A stretch of DNA of 64,000 nt from Bacteroides stercorirosoris (GTDB lineage Bacteria; Bacteroidota; Bacteroidia; Bacteroidales; Bacteroidaceae). How positions within the stretch are numbered: position 1 is the first letter of the stretch; the number at the start of each line of letters is the position of its first letter. The notes beneath the pieces were generated by a model, which saw nothing but the letters and a program-made list of their open reading frames with translations, made no database searches and was not told the origin of the DNA. The stretch lies in the NCBI RefSeq assembly GCF_900142015.1, contig NZ_FQZN01000004.1, positions 186,001 through 250,000 of the forward strand. The letters are read 5' to 3'. A program made the translations under genes and the position numbers. Shown piece by piece: positions 25,337 through 33,913 of the stretch.

Positions 25337-27412
25337 ATGAATCGGAAAATTACCCTGTCATTACTTTCCTTTATCTTCATCAGTCTGCTGTCAACGGCGC
25401 AGACCAAAGACCGTTGGACCATTCAGGACGATGGTTCCATCCGTTGGGACATCCGTAACGACATCCCGCACAGCGACCATCTGGAGATGAGCGGCCAGCA
25501 ACTCTCCGTAGTCCTCCGTTACGGTGTGGACGCGCAGCAACGCTTCCATCTGAACCGTAGCCTCGTCTTCCCCATGCTCCGCATGCTGCCCAATAAGACT
25601 CAGAACAACCTGAAGCAACGTTTCGACCTCAATATCCCCGCCCTTGTCACCGTTGACGACCAGACCCTTCTGAACGAACAGGTGCGCGACATAACCTTCA
25701 ACGGCCTGATGCGTGTAGAGAGCAGCTTCGGTTACATCCACCGGCGCAAGGAACTAAAGGATGCCGTGCAGCTGACCCGCTTGCTCTACCCTTCGGCCAA
25801 TGCTGCCCGTTATTGCGAGGAGTACACCTTCAAGAACAGCAGCCCCAACCAGATTACGCTTCGTGTACCCGATTGGCACGTGGCCTATACCACCCCCTCG
25901 GAAGCCGGTGTATACGGTGCCTATTGCATCGAAGCCTCCCTTTCCAAGAAAGGGACTTTCGTCTTGAAGCCGGGCGAAACGCTTGAGTTCTTCGCCCTCT
26001 TTTCCGGCCGGAAGCTCTCGGATGCATTGCCGGATGCCTCGCCTGCATTGCCGGACACCTCACCTGCACAAGAGAATGCCGCCCTTTCGCATATCAATAT
26101 CCAGGATGAGCGCACCGCCCGTGAAGCCCTCATCCGCCAGTGGTGGGATAAACTGGTGCTCGACACCCCCGACCCGGTGCTGAACCATATGTTCGCCTTT
26201 GCCAAGCTGCGTGGTGCCGAAAGTATCTACCGCACCAAAGGCGGACTGATGCACGGTCCCGGCGGCGAGGCCTATTATGCCGCTGTCTGGGCCAACGACC
26301 AGGCGGAATATATCAACCCCTTCTTCCCCTTCCTGGGCTACGAAACAGGCAACCAGTCCGCGCTGAACTCCTTCCGCCACTTCGCCCGCTACATGAATCC
26401 GGAATACCGTCCTATTCCAAGTTCCATCATCTCCGAGGGCGTCAGCTTTTGGCATGGCGCGAAGGATAGGGGAGACGGTGCCATGATTGCCTACGGTGCC
26501 GCCCGCTACGCCCTGGCTCGTGGCGACAAGGAAGAGGCGCGCGAACTGTGGCCCCTCATCGAGTGGTGCCTGGAGTATTGTCACCGCAAACTCACCCCGG
26601 CAGGAGTCGTCGCCTCCAATTCGGATGAACTGGAAAATCGTTTTCCGGCAGGCGACGCGAACCTCTGCACCTCGACGCTTTATTATGACGCCCTGCGTTC
26701 TGCCGTCATGCTGGGGCGCGAACTCGGTGTACCTGCCCGCCAACTGTCTGCCTATCAGCAGCAGGCCCGCAATCTGGAACGGGCGATAGAGCAGCACTTT
26801 GGTTATGAGATAGAAGGTTTCCACAGTTATCGCTATTATGAAGGCAATGACATTCTGCGTTCCTGGATTTGCATGCCACTCGTCACGGGCATCTACACCC
26901 GTGCCCAAGGCACCATCGATGCCCTCTTCTCACCCCGCCTCTGGACGGACGACGGACTGCTGACGCAAGCTGGTACCGAAACTTTCTGGGACCGTAGCAC
27001 CCTCTATGCCCTGCGTGGCACCATTGCCGCCGGAGAAGTGGAGAAAGGCATGAGCTTCCTCAAGAAATATTCGCACCGCCGCCTGCTGGGCGACCATGTG
27101 CCTTATGCCATCGAAGCATGGCCGGAAGGTGACCAGCGCCATCTCTCCGCCGAAAGTGGGCTGTATTGCCGCATCTATACCGAAGGGCTTTTCGGCATCC
27201 GCCCCACAGGGCTGCGCAGCTTCGAGATGACACCCCGCCTGCCGCAGGGATGGGAGTACATGAATCTGAACCGTGTATGCGCTTTCAACTCCGAGTTTGA
27301 TATCCGCGTGTCCCGTGCCGGGAAAAAACTGCATGTGGAAGTTCTGAAAGGAGGTAAGGCCGTGTTGAAGAAGAATATGACGGAAGGCACGACGGTGAAA
27401 GTGAGCCTGTAG
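25337..27412 (+). CDS. Unclassified six-hairpin (alpha/alpha)6-barrel glycosidase-like protein
   Basis: The protein has 691 residues from ATG 25337, chosen because it gives a signal peptide (residues 1-21, ending STAQ); an upstream in-frame ATG at 25244 falls in the tandem repeat. Residues about 30-245 are beta-sandwich. Residues about 270-600 hold helical-barrel motifs typical of six-hairpin glycosidases: GLMHGPGGEAYYAAVWANDQAEY, SFWHGAKDRGDGAMIAYGA, ELENRF, and a C-terminal beta part. The acidic residues in WANDQAEY and DRGD are candidate catalytic or binding positions. I could not place it in a numbered GH family. A low-complexity Ser/Pro/Ala segment (DALPDASPALPDTSPAQE) lies near residues 226-245. 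It directly precedes the regulator gene. Confidence 0.7.
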   Translation: MNRKITLSLLSFIFISLLSTAQTKDRWTIQDDGSIRWDIRNDIPHSDHLEMSGQQLSVVLRYGVDAQQRFHLNRSLVFPMLRMLPNKTQNNLKQRFDLNIPALVTVDDQTLLNEQVRDITFNGLMRVESSFGYIHRRKELKDAVQLTRLLYPSANAARYCEEYTFKNSSPNQITLRVPDWHVAYTTPSEAGVYGAYCIEASLSKKGTFVLKPGETLEFFALFSGRKLSDALPDASPALPDTSPAQENAALSHINIQDERTAREALIRQWWDKLVLDTPDPVLNHMFAFAKLRGAESIYRTKGGLMHGPGGEAYYAAVWANDQAEYINPFFPFLGYETGNQSALNSFRHFARYMNPEYRPIPSSIISEGVSFWHGAKDRGDGAMIAYGAARYALARGDKEEARELWPLIEWCLEYCHRKLTPAGVVASNSDELENRFPAGDANLCTSTLYYDALRSAVMLGRELGVPARQLSAYQQQARNLERAIEQHFGYEIEGFHSYRYYEGNDILRSWICMPLVTGIYTRAQGTIDALFSPRLWTDDGLLTQAGTETFWDRSTLYALRGTIAAGEVEKGMSFLKKYSHRRLLGDHVPYAIEAWPEGDQRHLSAESGLYCRIYTEGLFGIRPTGLRSFEMTPRLPQGWEYMNLNRVCAFNSEFDIRVSRAGKKLHVEVLKGGKAVLKKNMTEGTTVKVSL

Positions 27413-27456
27413 TCTTTCGTTCTCTTCATTCAAATCAGTACAGAAATGAATTATTT

Positions 27457-27547
27457 CACCACAGATTACACAGATTAGCACAGATTTAATTTATTAATAA
27501 TCAGAGATATCTTCCCTAATCTGTGTAAATCTGTGTAATCTGTGGTG
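27457..27547. repeat. Long inverted repeat upstream of the first HTCS regulator
   Basis: CACCACAGATTACACAGATT (27457-27476) is a perfect 20-base inverted match to 27528-27547, around a 51-base AT-rich centre holding further ACAGATT/AATCTGT copies. A related element lies after the regulator gene at 31801-31884. As a transcript it would form a very stable stem and could end the six-hairpin mRNA, though no T-run follows. Confidence 0.85.
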
Positions 27548-27591
27548 CATCAAAGCCCATCGGAAATGTTCCATTATCCCATTCCTTTTCT

Positions 27592-27599
27592 TACTTTTG
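27592..27599 (+). promoter_or_regulatory. Bacteroides-type -7 promoter element of the first HTCS gene
   Basis: TACTTTTG fits TAnnTTTG and lies 22 bases before the ATG at 27622. The -33 region is not clear. It suggests the regulator has its own promoter, as is usual for HTCS genes. Confidence 0.5.
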
Positions 27600-27621
27600 C
27601 ATAGACAAATTATCCATACTG

Positions 27622-30600
27622 ATGAAATCGAAAGCCTTACTAACTCTCTTCGTCTGCTTCTTGTCCGCCTTATGCGCATGGGCGGGGCATTCCAAATACT
27701 CCTTCTACTATAGCCAGAAACTCAACGAAGGAATCTCCCAACTCTCCATCATAACCATCTACCAGGACACCCGCGGCTACCTCTGGCTCGGCACCCGCAA
27801 CGGCCTAAACCGCTACAACGGCAGCGCATACACCGTCTTCCACCACCACTCCGGCGACTCCCTCAGCCTGGCGGACAATGAAGTGAACGACATCTGTGAA
27901 GACCACTCAAACTACCTCTGGATTGCCACCAGTCACGGCCTAAGCCGCATGTGCCTCCGCACCGAACGTATTCGTAACTACTCCATCCCGGACGGACTTC
28001 CCAATGCAGGCATCCTCTCACTGATGGTCGATGCTTCCGGCAGGGTATGGATCGGTACCCGTAACGGTCTTTGCCGTTACCTTCCGGAGCAAGACCGCTT
28101 CGAAAGGGTGGAGTTTGCAGAAAACTTCAACGGCTCGGTCACTGCCCTGCTGGAAGATAAAGCCGGCAACTTCTGGGTGGGCACAGTGACGAACGGCGTA
28201 TATCAGTGCAACAAGCAGATGCAGACAATCAACCATTACGACCGCCAGTCGGGTCTGCCGGACAACAGCGTTTCCACTCTTTACGAAGATTCCTATCACC
28301 GCATCTGGGTGGGTTGCCAGCAAGGCGGATTGAACCGGATTGATGCCCGGAACAATGAAATAACCTCTTATACCTCCGCCAATAGCGGTCTGAAGAACAA
28401 CTACGTCCGCTGCCTTGCCGAGTGGGGCGGTGAGATGCTGATCGGTACCTTCGACGGCATCTATGCCTACGTGCCGCTCACCGACCAGATACACGAGGTA
28501 ACCAGCTATGACGAACCCGGCCGCACCCTGGGACATTTCTCCGTCTACTCTTTCTGTCTGGACCATACCGGCACCTTATGGATTGGCACGTATGCGGGAG
28601 GTGTCACCTGGTTGAGTTCCCTCACCGACCGCTTCATCCATCATACGCCCGGCAAAGCGCTGAACCTGCAAACGGGCATCTACGGTTCAGCCTGTGTAGA
28701 CCGGCAGAAACGTCTGTGGATAGCCACTGAAGGTTACGGACTGCTGCAATATGATATTGCCACGGGTGAAGCGGAGTTTTATTTGATTGACAAGACGAGC
28801 TATTCCGTCCACAACGCTAATGTAATCAAGACTGTATATGCCGAAGATGATTGCATCTGGTGCGGTACGGCATTGGGGGAGATCTATCGCTTCGACCTTG
28901 CAACCCGTCGCTTCACGCTGTTCTATAAATATCCGGTAGAGCTTGTCATATATGACATCGTGCGTGATGCGGACGGTAATTTGTGGGTAAGCAGTTCAAA
29001 AGGCGGATATACAATGACCTGTTTCACCCCTTCGGGCGAACGGAAGACGGAGTTCAGGGGACTAAAGGGAGAGAAGCTCTATTTCTCCTCCATCCGTTGT
29101 CTGGCAGAAGAAAGCCCCGGTGTGTTGTTGATAGGGATGCGTTCTGCAGGGCTTCATCGTTATGATACCCGTACCGGAGAACTGACGAACTTCAACTCTT
29201 CTCATCCGGAGCGGGAACGGCGGATACCGAGCAATTATATATCTTCCATATTACCCCTCAAGTCCGGTGATGTATGGGTGTCTACTTATGGAGGCGGCAT
29301 CTTCCAGCTGGATAATCAGGGCGGCATACTTCGCTGGGTGACCGAGAAAGACGGATTGATGGGCGGAGACATCTGCAAATTGCTGGAGGGAGCGGACGGG
29401 AATCTCTGGATGAGTTCGTTGCAGGGCATATCCTCTTATTCACCGTCGACCGGAGAGATTAAGAACTTCCCGTTCAATAATGGCATCCAGTTGCGCGAGT
29501 TCACTTACCGGGGTGGGGTGGCTATGCCCGACGGTACACTGTGCTTTACCGGAAACGATGGTTTCATCACTTTCTACACACCGGATATGCCGATGAACCG
29601 CTTCGTGCCTCCGGTAGTGCTGGAAGAACTGTTAGTGAATAACCGTCCGGTGCAGGCGGACGACGGGACGGGCATACTGGATGGCCTGCTTAATGAAACA
29701 GCGTCCATCAGCCTGAAGTATAACCAGAACAATCTGTCGATAAGCTATAAAGCGCTGAACTTCATCAATCCGGAAATGAACCGGTATGCCTATAAACTGG
29801 AAGGTTATGATACCGACTGGAACAATGTGGGCGAACGTAGCACGGCTTACTACACCAACCTGCGTCCGGGCACCTATCTCTTCCGGGTGAAAGCATGCAA
29901 TAACGATGGCGTGTGGAACGAAGAGGGAAAGACATTGAAGATAACCATTGCCCCGCCTTTATGGGCTACCTGGTATGCTTTCCTGCTTTATAGTCTGTTG
30001 CTGATAGGGCTGGTTTATGCGATACTCCATTATTTTAATGCCCGTCGGCGTTTGAGGGAGAGGCTGCGGATGGAGCAGAAAGAGAAACAGCAACAGGAGG
30101 AGTTCCATCAGGCAAAGATGCATCTGTTTACCAACTTCGCCCACGAGCTGCGCACACCGCTCACGCTGATTATCACCCCCTTTGAAGAGTTGATGAAGAG
30201 GCTTGATATGGGTGCGGAGCTGCGCGACAAGCTGGGAATCATTTATAAGAATGCGCAACGGCTTCTGCTGCTGGTCAATCAGTTGATGGATTTGCAGAAG
30301 AACCAGAGCGGCACGATAGAGCTGAAAGTCACGGAGAACAATGTCTATGAGTTTATCACAGAGATATATTGTGCCTTCAATCAGATAGCGCAGACCCACG
30401 AGATTACTTTGACGCTGGATTGTAAAGACCGGGAGTTCCGGGCCTGGTATGATAAAGTATTGCTTGAGAAAGTGGTGTTCAACCTGCTTTCCAATGCTTT
30501 TAAGTATACACCTGCGGGGAAGGATATAAGTATGTCGGTTCGGTGCATTTCTGCCGGAGAACTGGGGCAGGAGTATCGTAAAGAGGTGGCTCCCTCCGCC

Positions 30601-31725
30601 ATGTATATGATGTTGCAAGTGGTGGACGCCGGTTGTGGCATACAGCCGCAGGAGCGTGATAAGGTCTTCATGCCTTTCTACCGGGTTCCCGAAACTTCGG
30701 GGGTGAATGTTCCGGGAACGGGTATCGGCCTCAGCCTGGTGCATTCCATTGTGCAGTTGCATAAAGGTGCCATTCGGATCGAAGATCGTGAAGACGGGCG
30801 GGAAGGTGCACGGTTCGTTGTTCTGCTTCCCGTCTCCCGTGAAGCCTTTACGGAGGAAGAGGCGGATTCCATGCCGATGGAAACGATTGGTGACACGGCA
30901 TTTGCGCAACCGGTGGAAAAGCCGCAGGCAGCTGTTGTCGGAGAAATCGGTTCCAAGAAGCCCGTCATTCTTTTGGTGGAGGATGACAAGGATGTGCGGG
31001 ATTACCTGCATAAGTCTCTGGAAAGCGACTACGAAATCATAGAAGCGGCAAATGGCGTGAAGGGATATGACAAGGCGGTGCAGTGTTTCCCGGATTTGGT
31101 GTTGAGTGACATTATGATGCCCAAGCGGAACGGGCTCGAACTCTGCTCTATGATTAAGAACGATATCCGCATCGGACATATTCCGGTGATACTGATGACC
31201 GCACGTTCTATGGTGGTGCATATAAAGGAAGGTTTCCAGGCAGGAGCGGATGATTATGTAATCAAGCCTTTCAGCATGGATGTGCTTCGCATCCGCATTC
31301 AGAGTTTGCTGCAATCGAGGGAACAGTTGAAGAAGTTGTATGGCAAGCGCTTCTCGCCCGAGGTGGTGGGAGTGAGTGTCAGCTCGGCAGACGAACGTTT
31401 CTCGCAGAAACTGTATGAGATTATCGAGAAAAACATCTCTGACCAGAATCTGGGCATAGAGATGCTTTGTGACCAGATTGGTATTAGCCGCGCCAATCTT
31501 TACCGTAAGATAAAAGCCATATCCGAACTTTCTCCTACCGAGCTGATACGTAATAAACGGTTGGAGGTGGCATTGCGTTATCTGAAGGAAACCAATATGA
31601 GTGTCTCGGAAGTGGCCACCCTGCTGGGATTCAACAGTCACTCTTATTTCTCCAATTCATTCAAGGCGTTCTATGGCTTTACCCCTACGGAATTTGTGCA
31701 GATGAATAGTGCGAATAAAGAGTAG
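27622..31725 (+). CDS. Hybrid two-component system regulator (HTCS)
   Basis: The protein has 1367 residues. A signal peptide precedes a periplasmic sensor built of repeated propeller strands (YLWLGTRNGLNRYNG, VWIGTRNGLCRY, LWIGTYAGG; about 30-700) and a Y_Y_Y domain (about 700-776). One membrane helix lies at about 784-808. The cytoplasmic part holds a histidine kinase with phospho-acceptor His841 in FAHELRTPL, an ATPase domain (GTGIGLSLVHSIV near 1033), a receiver domain with Asp1163 in LSDIMMP, and an AraC-type DNA-binding domain (about 1260-1365). In Bacteroides such proteins bind an oligosaccharide directly and activate the adjacent cluster, so this probably controls region 2. Its GC-rich sequence matches the genes just before it. 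Confidence 0.95.
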   Translation: MKSKALLTLFVCFLSALCAWAGHSKYSFYYSQKLNEGISQLSIITIYQDTRGYLWLGTRNGLNRYNGSAYTVFHHHSGDSLSLADNEVNDICEDHSNYLWIATSHGLSRMCLRTERIRNYSIPDGLPNAGILSLMVDASGRVWIGTRNGLCRYLPEQDRFERVEFAENFNGSVTALLEDKAGNFWVGTVTNGVYQCNKQMQTINHYDRQSGLPDNSVSTLYEDSYHRIWVGCQQGGLNRIDARNNEITSYTSANSGLKNNYVRCLAEWGGEMLIGTFDGIYAYVPLTDQIHEVTSYDEPGRTLGHFSVYSFCLDHTGTLWIGTYAGGVTWLSSLTDRFIHHTPGKALNLQTGIYGSACVDRQKRLWIATEGYGLLQYDIATGEAEFYLIDKTSYSVHNANVIKTVYAEDDCIWCGTALGEIYRFDLATRRFTLFYKYPVELVIYDIVRDADGNLWVSSSKGGYTMTCFTPSGERKTEFRGLKGEKLYFSSIRCLAEESPGVLLIGMRSAGLHRYDTRTGELTNFNSSHPERERRIPSNYISSILPLKSGDVWVSTYGGGIFQLDNQGGILRWVTEKDGLMGGDICKLLEGADGNLWMSSLQGISSYSPSTGEIKNFPFNNGIQLREFTYRGGVAMPDGTLCFTGNDGFITFYTPDMPMNRFVPPVVLEELLVNNRPVQADDGTGILDGLLNETASISLKYNQNNLSISYKALNFINPEMNRYAYKLEGYDTDWNNVGERSTAYYTNLRPGTYLFRVKACNNDGVWNEEGKTLKITIAPPLWATWYAFLLYSLLLIGLVYAILHYFNARRRLRERLRMEQKEKQQQEEFHQAKMHLFTNFAHELRTPLTLIITPFEELMKRLDMGAELRDKLGIIYKNAQRLLLLVNQLMDLQKNQSGTIELKVTENNVYEFITEIYCAFNQIAQTHEITLTLDCKDREFRAWYDKVLLEKVVFNLLSNAFKYTPAGKDISMSVRCISAGELGQEYRKEVAPSAMYMMLQVVDAGCGIQPQERDKVFMPFYRVPETSGVNVPGTGIGLSLVHSIVQLHKGAIRIEDREDGREGARFVVLLPVSREAFTEEEADSMPMETIGDTAFAQPVEKPQAAVVGEIGSKKPVILLVEDDKDVRDYLHKSLESDYEIIEAANGVKGYDKAVQCFPDLVLSDIMMPKRNGLELCSMIKNDIRIGHIPVILMTARSMVVHIKEGFQAGADDYVIKPFSMDVLRIRIQSLLQSREQLKKLYGKRFSPEVVGVSVSSADERFSQKLYEIIEKNISDQNLGIEMLCDQIGISRANLYRKIKAISELSPTELIRNKRLEVALRYLKETNMSVSEVATLLGFNSHSYFSNSFKAFYGFTPTEFVQMNSANKE

Positions 31726-31800
31726 GTGCTAAAAGTCACTCATTCCGGCTAATTCCGGACAAGAGGTTAGTGATATGCCTCTTTTGCTGACGGAGGCTTT

Positions 31801-31884
31801 TTCACCACAGAGGACACAGAGTTTTTATACTTATAATTCAGAGATAATTATAATCTCTGCGTCCTCTGTGTCCTCTGTGGTGAA
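31801..31884. repeat. Long inverted repeat downstream of the first HTCS regulator
   Basis: TTCACCACAGAGGACACAGA+G (31801-31821) is a perfect 21-base inverted match to 31864-31884, around a 42-base AT-rich centre. It begins with the same TTCACCACAGA..ACACAGA pattern as the element at 27457-27547, so the HTCS gene is bracketed by two members of one repeat family. It may act as a transcription terminator, but no T-run follows. Confidence 0.85.
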
Positions 31885-31953
31885 AAGAATCATAACCGCA
31901 AAGAAAAGCACATTTCTCTTATTGCCCCCCCTCCCCATGAGATATTCCTTTTT

Positions 31954-32031
31954 TGTCTCAAACCGTTTTCTCCGATGTCTCAAAATGCTTTCTTCCTTCA
32001 TTTTGAGACATTATTATAACTCTATGAGACA
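31954..32031. promoter_or_regulatory. Symmetrical four-box operator candidate
   Basis: TGTCTCA occurs at 31954-31960 and 31976-31982, and its complement TGAGACA at 32004-32010 and 32025-32031. The middle two lie in a perfect 13-bp palindrome, ATGTCTCAAAATG (31975-31987) and CATTTTGAGACAT (31999-32011). Box spacings of 22, 28 and 21 bases (about two helical turns for the outer pairs) suit cooperative binding of dimers. The last box lies about 30 bases upstream of the -7 element at 32062, so a bound protein would touch the promoter. No regulator gene is adjacent. Confidence 0.6.
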
Positions 32032-32061
32032 CTATTGATAGCCCCCGGACAGGTGATGCCC

Positions 32062-32069
32062 TATCTTTG
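32062..32069 (+). promoter_or_regulatory. Bacteroides-type -7 promoter element of the cytochrome operon
   Basis: TATCTTTG matches TAnnTTTG and lies 31 bases before the ATG at 32101. A partial -33 (TTGA at 32035-32038) is spaced slightly too far. It lies just downstream of the four-box operator candidate. Confidence 0.55.
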
Positions 32070-32100
32070 TGATGTGAAAAACAAGCAAAATTTAATCACT

Positions 32101-33894
32101 ATGAGATATAAAAGTCGCAGCATCACAACAATCATGATACCGGTATTATTAGTGGCATCATTATTTGCATTCACTACTCAAACTACAGAGCAACCGGAAG
32201 GAACTCCATTGTTCATAACCGGTATCACTCCTTATAAATCCGGGATGATTGTATCTCAGAAAGGAGTCCGGAAAGTATCCATCTATTCATCGGACTATAA
32301 AGAACGCTTGCAAGAGTGGGAGTTGGACGAGATACCTACGGGAGTTACCACCGATGAAGACCGGATTTATGCAACGGTGGCAGGTGAACATAAGAACGGT
32401 GTTTACTTTCTTTCCGCTTCCGACCCTTCCAAAAAAGAATTTATAGAGACAGCATCCGGTGCCTGTGCTCCGCTGGTGAACAACGGCAACGGTAAACTAT
32501 ACGTTTGTAACCAATTCGCCGGTACTGTTTCCGAACTGGATAAGAACGGTTCGGCCGTATTGAGAACCGTGAAAGTGCTGCGTGAACCGAAATCGGCCGT
32601 ATTGGATAAAGATGGTAAACATTTGTTTGTTACGAACTTCCTGCCGATGCAACGGGCTGATTTAGATACGGTGGCGGCTTGTGTATCAGTGATCGACGTC
32701 GAAAACTTCCGTAAGATAAAAGACATACAGTTGGCGAACGGAAGCAACGCCCTGCGTGGAATGTCGCTTTCCCCCGATGGCCGCTATCTGCTGATTACCC
32801 ATAACCTGGGACGTTTCCAGGTTCCCACTTCCCAATTGCAACAAGGCTGGATGAACACCAGTGCCATAAGCATTGTGAACTTATCTACTCTCAACTTTGA
32901 GGGTGCAGTGTTGCTGGATGAGCCGGAACGGGGAGCTGCGGGCATTTGGGACGTGAAGTGTACGGATGATAAGATTGTAATCAGCCATTCCGGTACACAT
33001 GAAGTCAGTGTGATAGATTATCCGGCATTCATCCGGAAGTTTGAGGCATACCCTCAGAAGGACGCTTTGGCGTATGACCTGCGTTTCTTGTACGGTCTTC
33101 GCAAACGCGTGGCTCTGGAAGGAAACGGACCTCGTTGCATGATGTTGAAAGATGGAATGGCAGTAGTGCCTACCTATTTCTCGGACACACTGAATATAGT
33201 AGATTTGAATACAACCGATGTTCAGGCCGTCGCTATGGTGAAGAACCGTACGGAGAGCTGGGTGCAACGGGGTGAGAAATACTTCAATGATGCGGAGCAT
33301 TGTTTTCAGAACTGGCAGTCGTGCAACGGATGTCATCCGGGAGATGCGCGTATGGATGCCATGAACTGGGATCTGATGAATGATGGCATCGGCAATTCCA
33401 AGAACTGCAAGAGCCTGTTGCTCTCTCACGTCACACCGCCGTGCATGATTTCCGGAATCCGTGCTTCTGCCGAGCTGGCGGTTCGTGCGGGCTATAAGCT
33501 GATTCAGTTCACCGACTTGCCCGAAGAGTTTGCTGAATGTGTGGATGAATATCTGATTTCATTGAAACCTGTTCCCAGCCCTTATCTGGTGAATGGTGAG
33601 CTTTCCGAAAAGGCGAAGCGGGGACGTAAGGTCTTTGAGAAGTTCAATTGTGATGAATGCCATTCGGGCCCTTACTATACGGATATGCAGTTGCACCGTA
33701 TCGGTGATGACATCGAGTTTGAGAAAGGATGGGACACCCCTACATTGTGTGAGGTGTGGCGTACGGCTCCCTACCTGTTCGACGGAAGAGCGGCTACGAT
33801 GGAAGAAGTGTTCACGGTACATAAGCATGGCATTGAGAAAAAGATATCAGCCAAAGAAGCGGAAGAACTCGCGGAGTATGTGAACTCATTATAA
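32101..33894 (+). CDS. Beta-propeller di-heme c-type cytochrome (cytochrome c peroxidase-like C-terminus)
   Basis: The protein has 597 residues from ATG 32101, chosen because it starts the signal sequence (residues 1-25); an in-frame start at 32035 would lie upstream of the promoter element. Residues about 40-390 are YVTN-type propeller repeats (AVLDKDGKHLFVTNFLP, GMSLSPDGRYLLITHNLG). Residues about 400-597 carry two heme-binding motifs, CNGCH (Cys408, Cys411, His412) and CDECH (Cys517, Cys520, His521), with WDTPTLCEVWRTAPYLFDGRA, as in the MauG/cytochrome c peroxidase superfamily. It is exported and needs heme attachment, which the CcsBA encoded at 44629 could supply. First gene of a nine-gene operon; an electron-transfer or peroxidase role is inferred. 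Confidence 0.9.
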   Translation: MRYKSRSITTIMIPVLLVASLFAFTTQTTEQPEGTPLFITGITPYKSGMIVSQKGVRKVSIYSSDYKERLQEWELDEIPTGVTTDEDRIYATVAGEHKNGVYFLSASDPSKKEFIETASGACAPLVNNGNGKLYVCNQFAGTVSELDKNGSAVLRTVKVLREPKSAVLDKDGKHLFVTNFLPMQRADLDTVAACVSVIDVENFRKIKDIQLANGSNALRGMSLSPDGRYLLITHNLGRFQVPTSQLQQGWMNTSAISIVNLSTLNFEGAVLLDEPERGAAGIWDVKCTDDKIVISHSGTHEVSVIDYPAFIRKFEAYPQKDALAYDLRFLYGLRKRVALEGNGPRCMMLKDGMAVVPTYFSDTLNIVDLNTTDVQAVAMVKNRTESWVQRGEKYFNDAEHCFQNWQSCNGCHPGDARMDAMNWDLMNDGIGNSKNCKSLLLSHVTPPCMISGIRASAELAVRAGYKLIQFTDLPEEFAECVDEYLISLKPVPSPYLVNGELSEKAKRGRKVFEKFNCDECHSGPYYTDMQLHRIGDDIEFEKGWDTPTLCEVWRTAPYLFDGRAATMEEVFTVHKHGIEKKISAKEAEELAEYVNSL

Positions 33895-33913
33895 TAATGA
33901 AGAGGAAAAGACC

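Larger units (their letters stand above)
31726..32100. other. 375-base intergenic region with repeat, operator candidate and promoter
   Basis: No gene is seen. It contains a short ATTCCGG direct duplication near 31742, an inverted repeat at 31801-31884, a C-rich run near 31925, four TGTCTCA/TGAGACA boxes at 31954-32031 and a -7 promoter element at 32062-32069 before the cytochrome operon. The last three are listed separately. Confidence 0.7.

Noticed and set aside
27457..27547. Invertible promoter for phase variation of the HTCS
   Set aside because: The repeats form a single short stem rather than flanking a promoter-containing segment with recombinase sites, and no invertase gene is present.
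29959..31641. 560-codon open frame on the minus strand inside the first HTCS gene
   Set aside because: It is entirely antisense to well-conserved kinase, receiver and AraC domains and its translation has no recognisable motif; GC-rich codons of the real gene create it.
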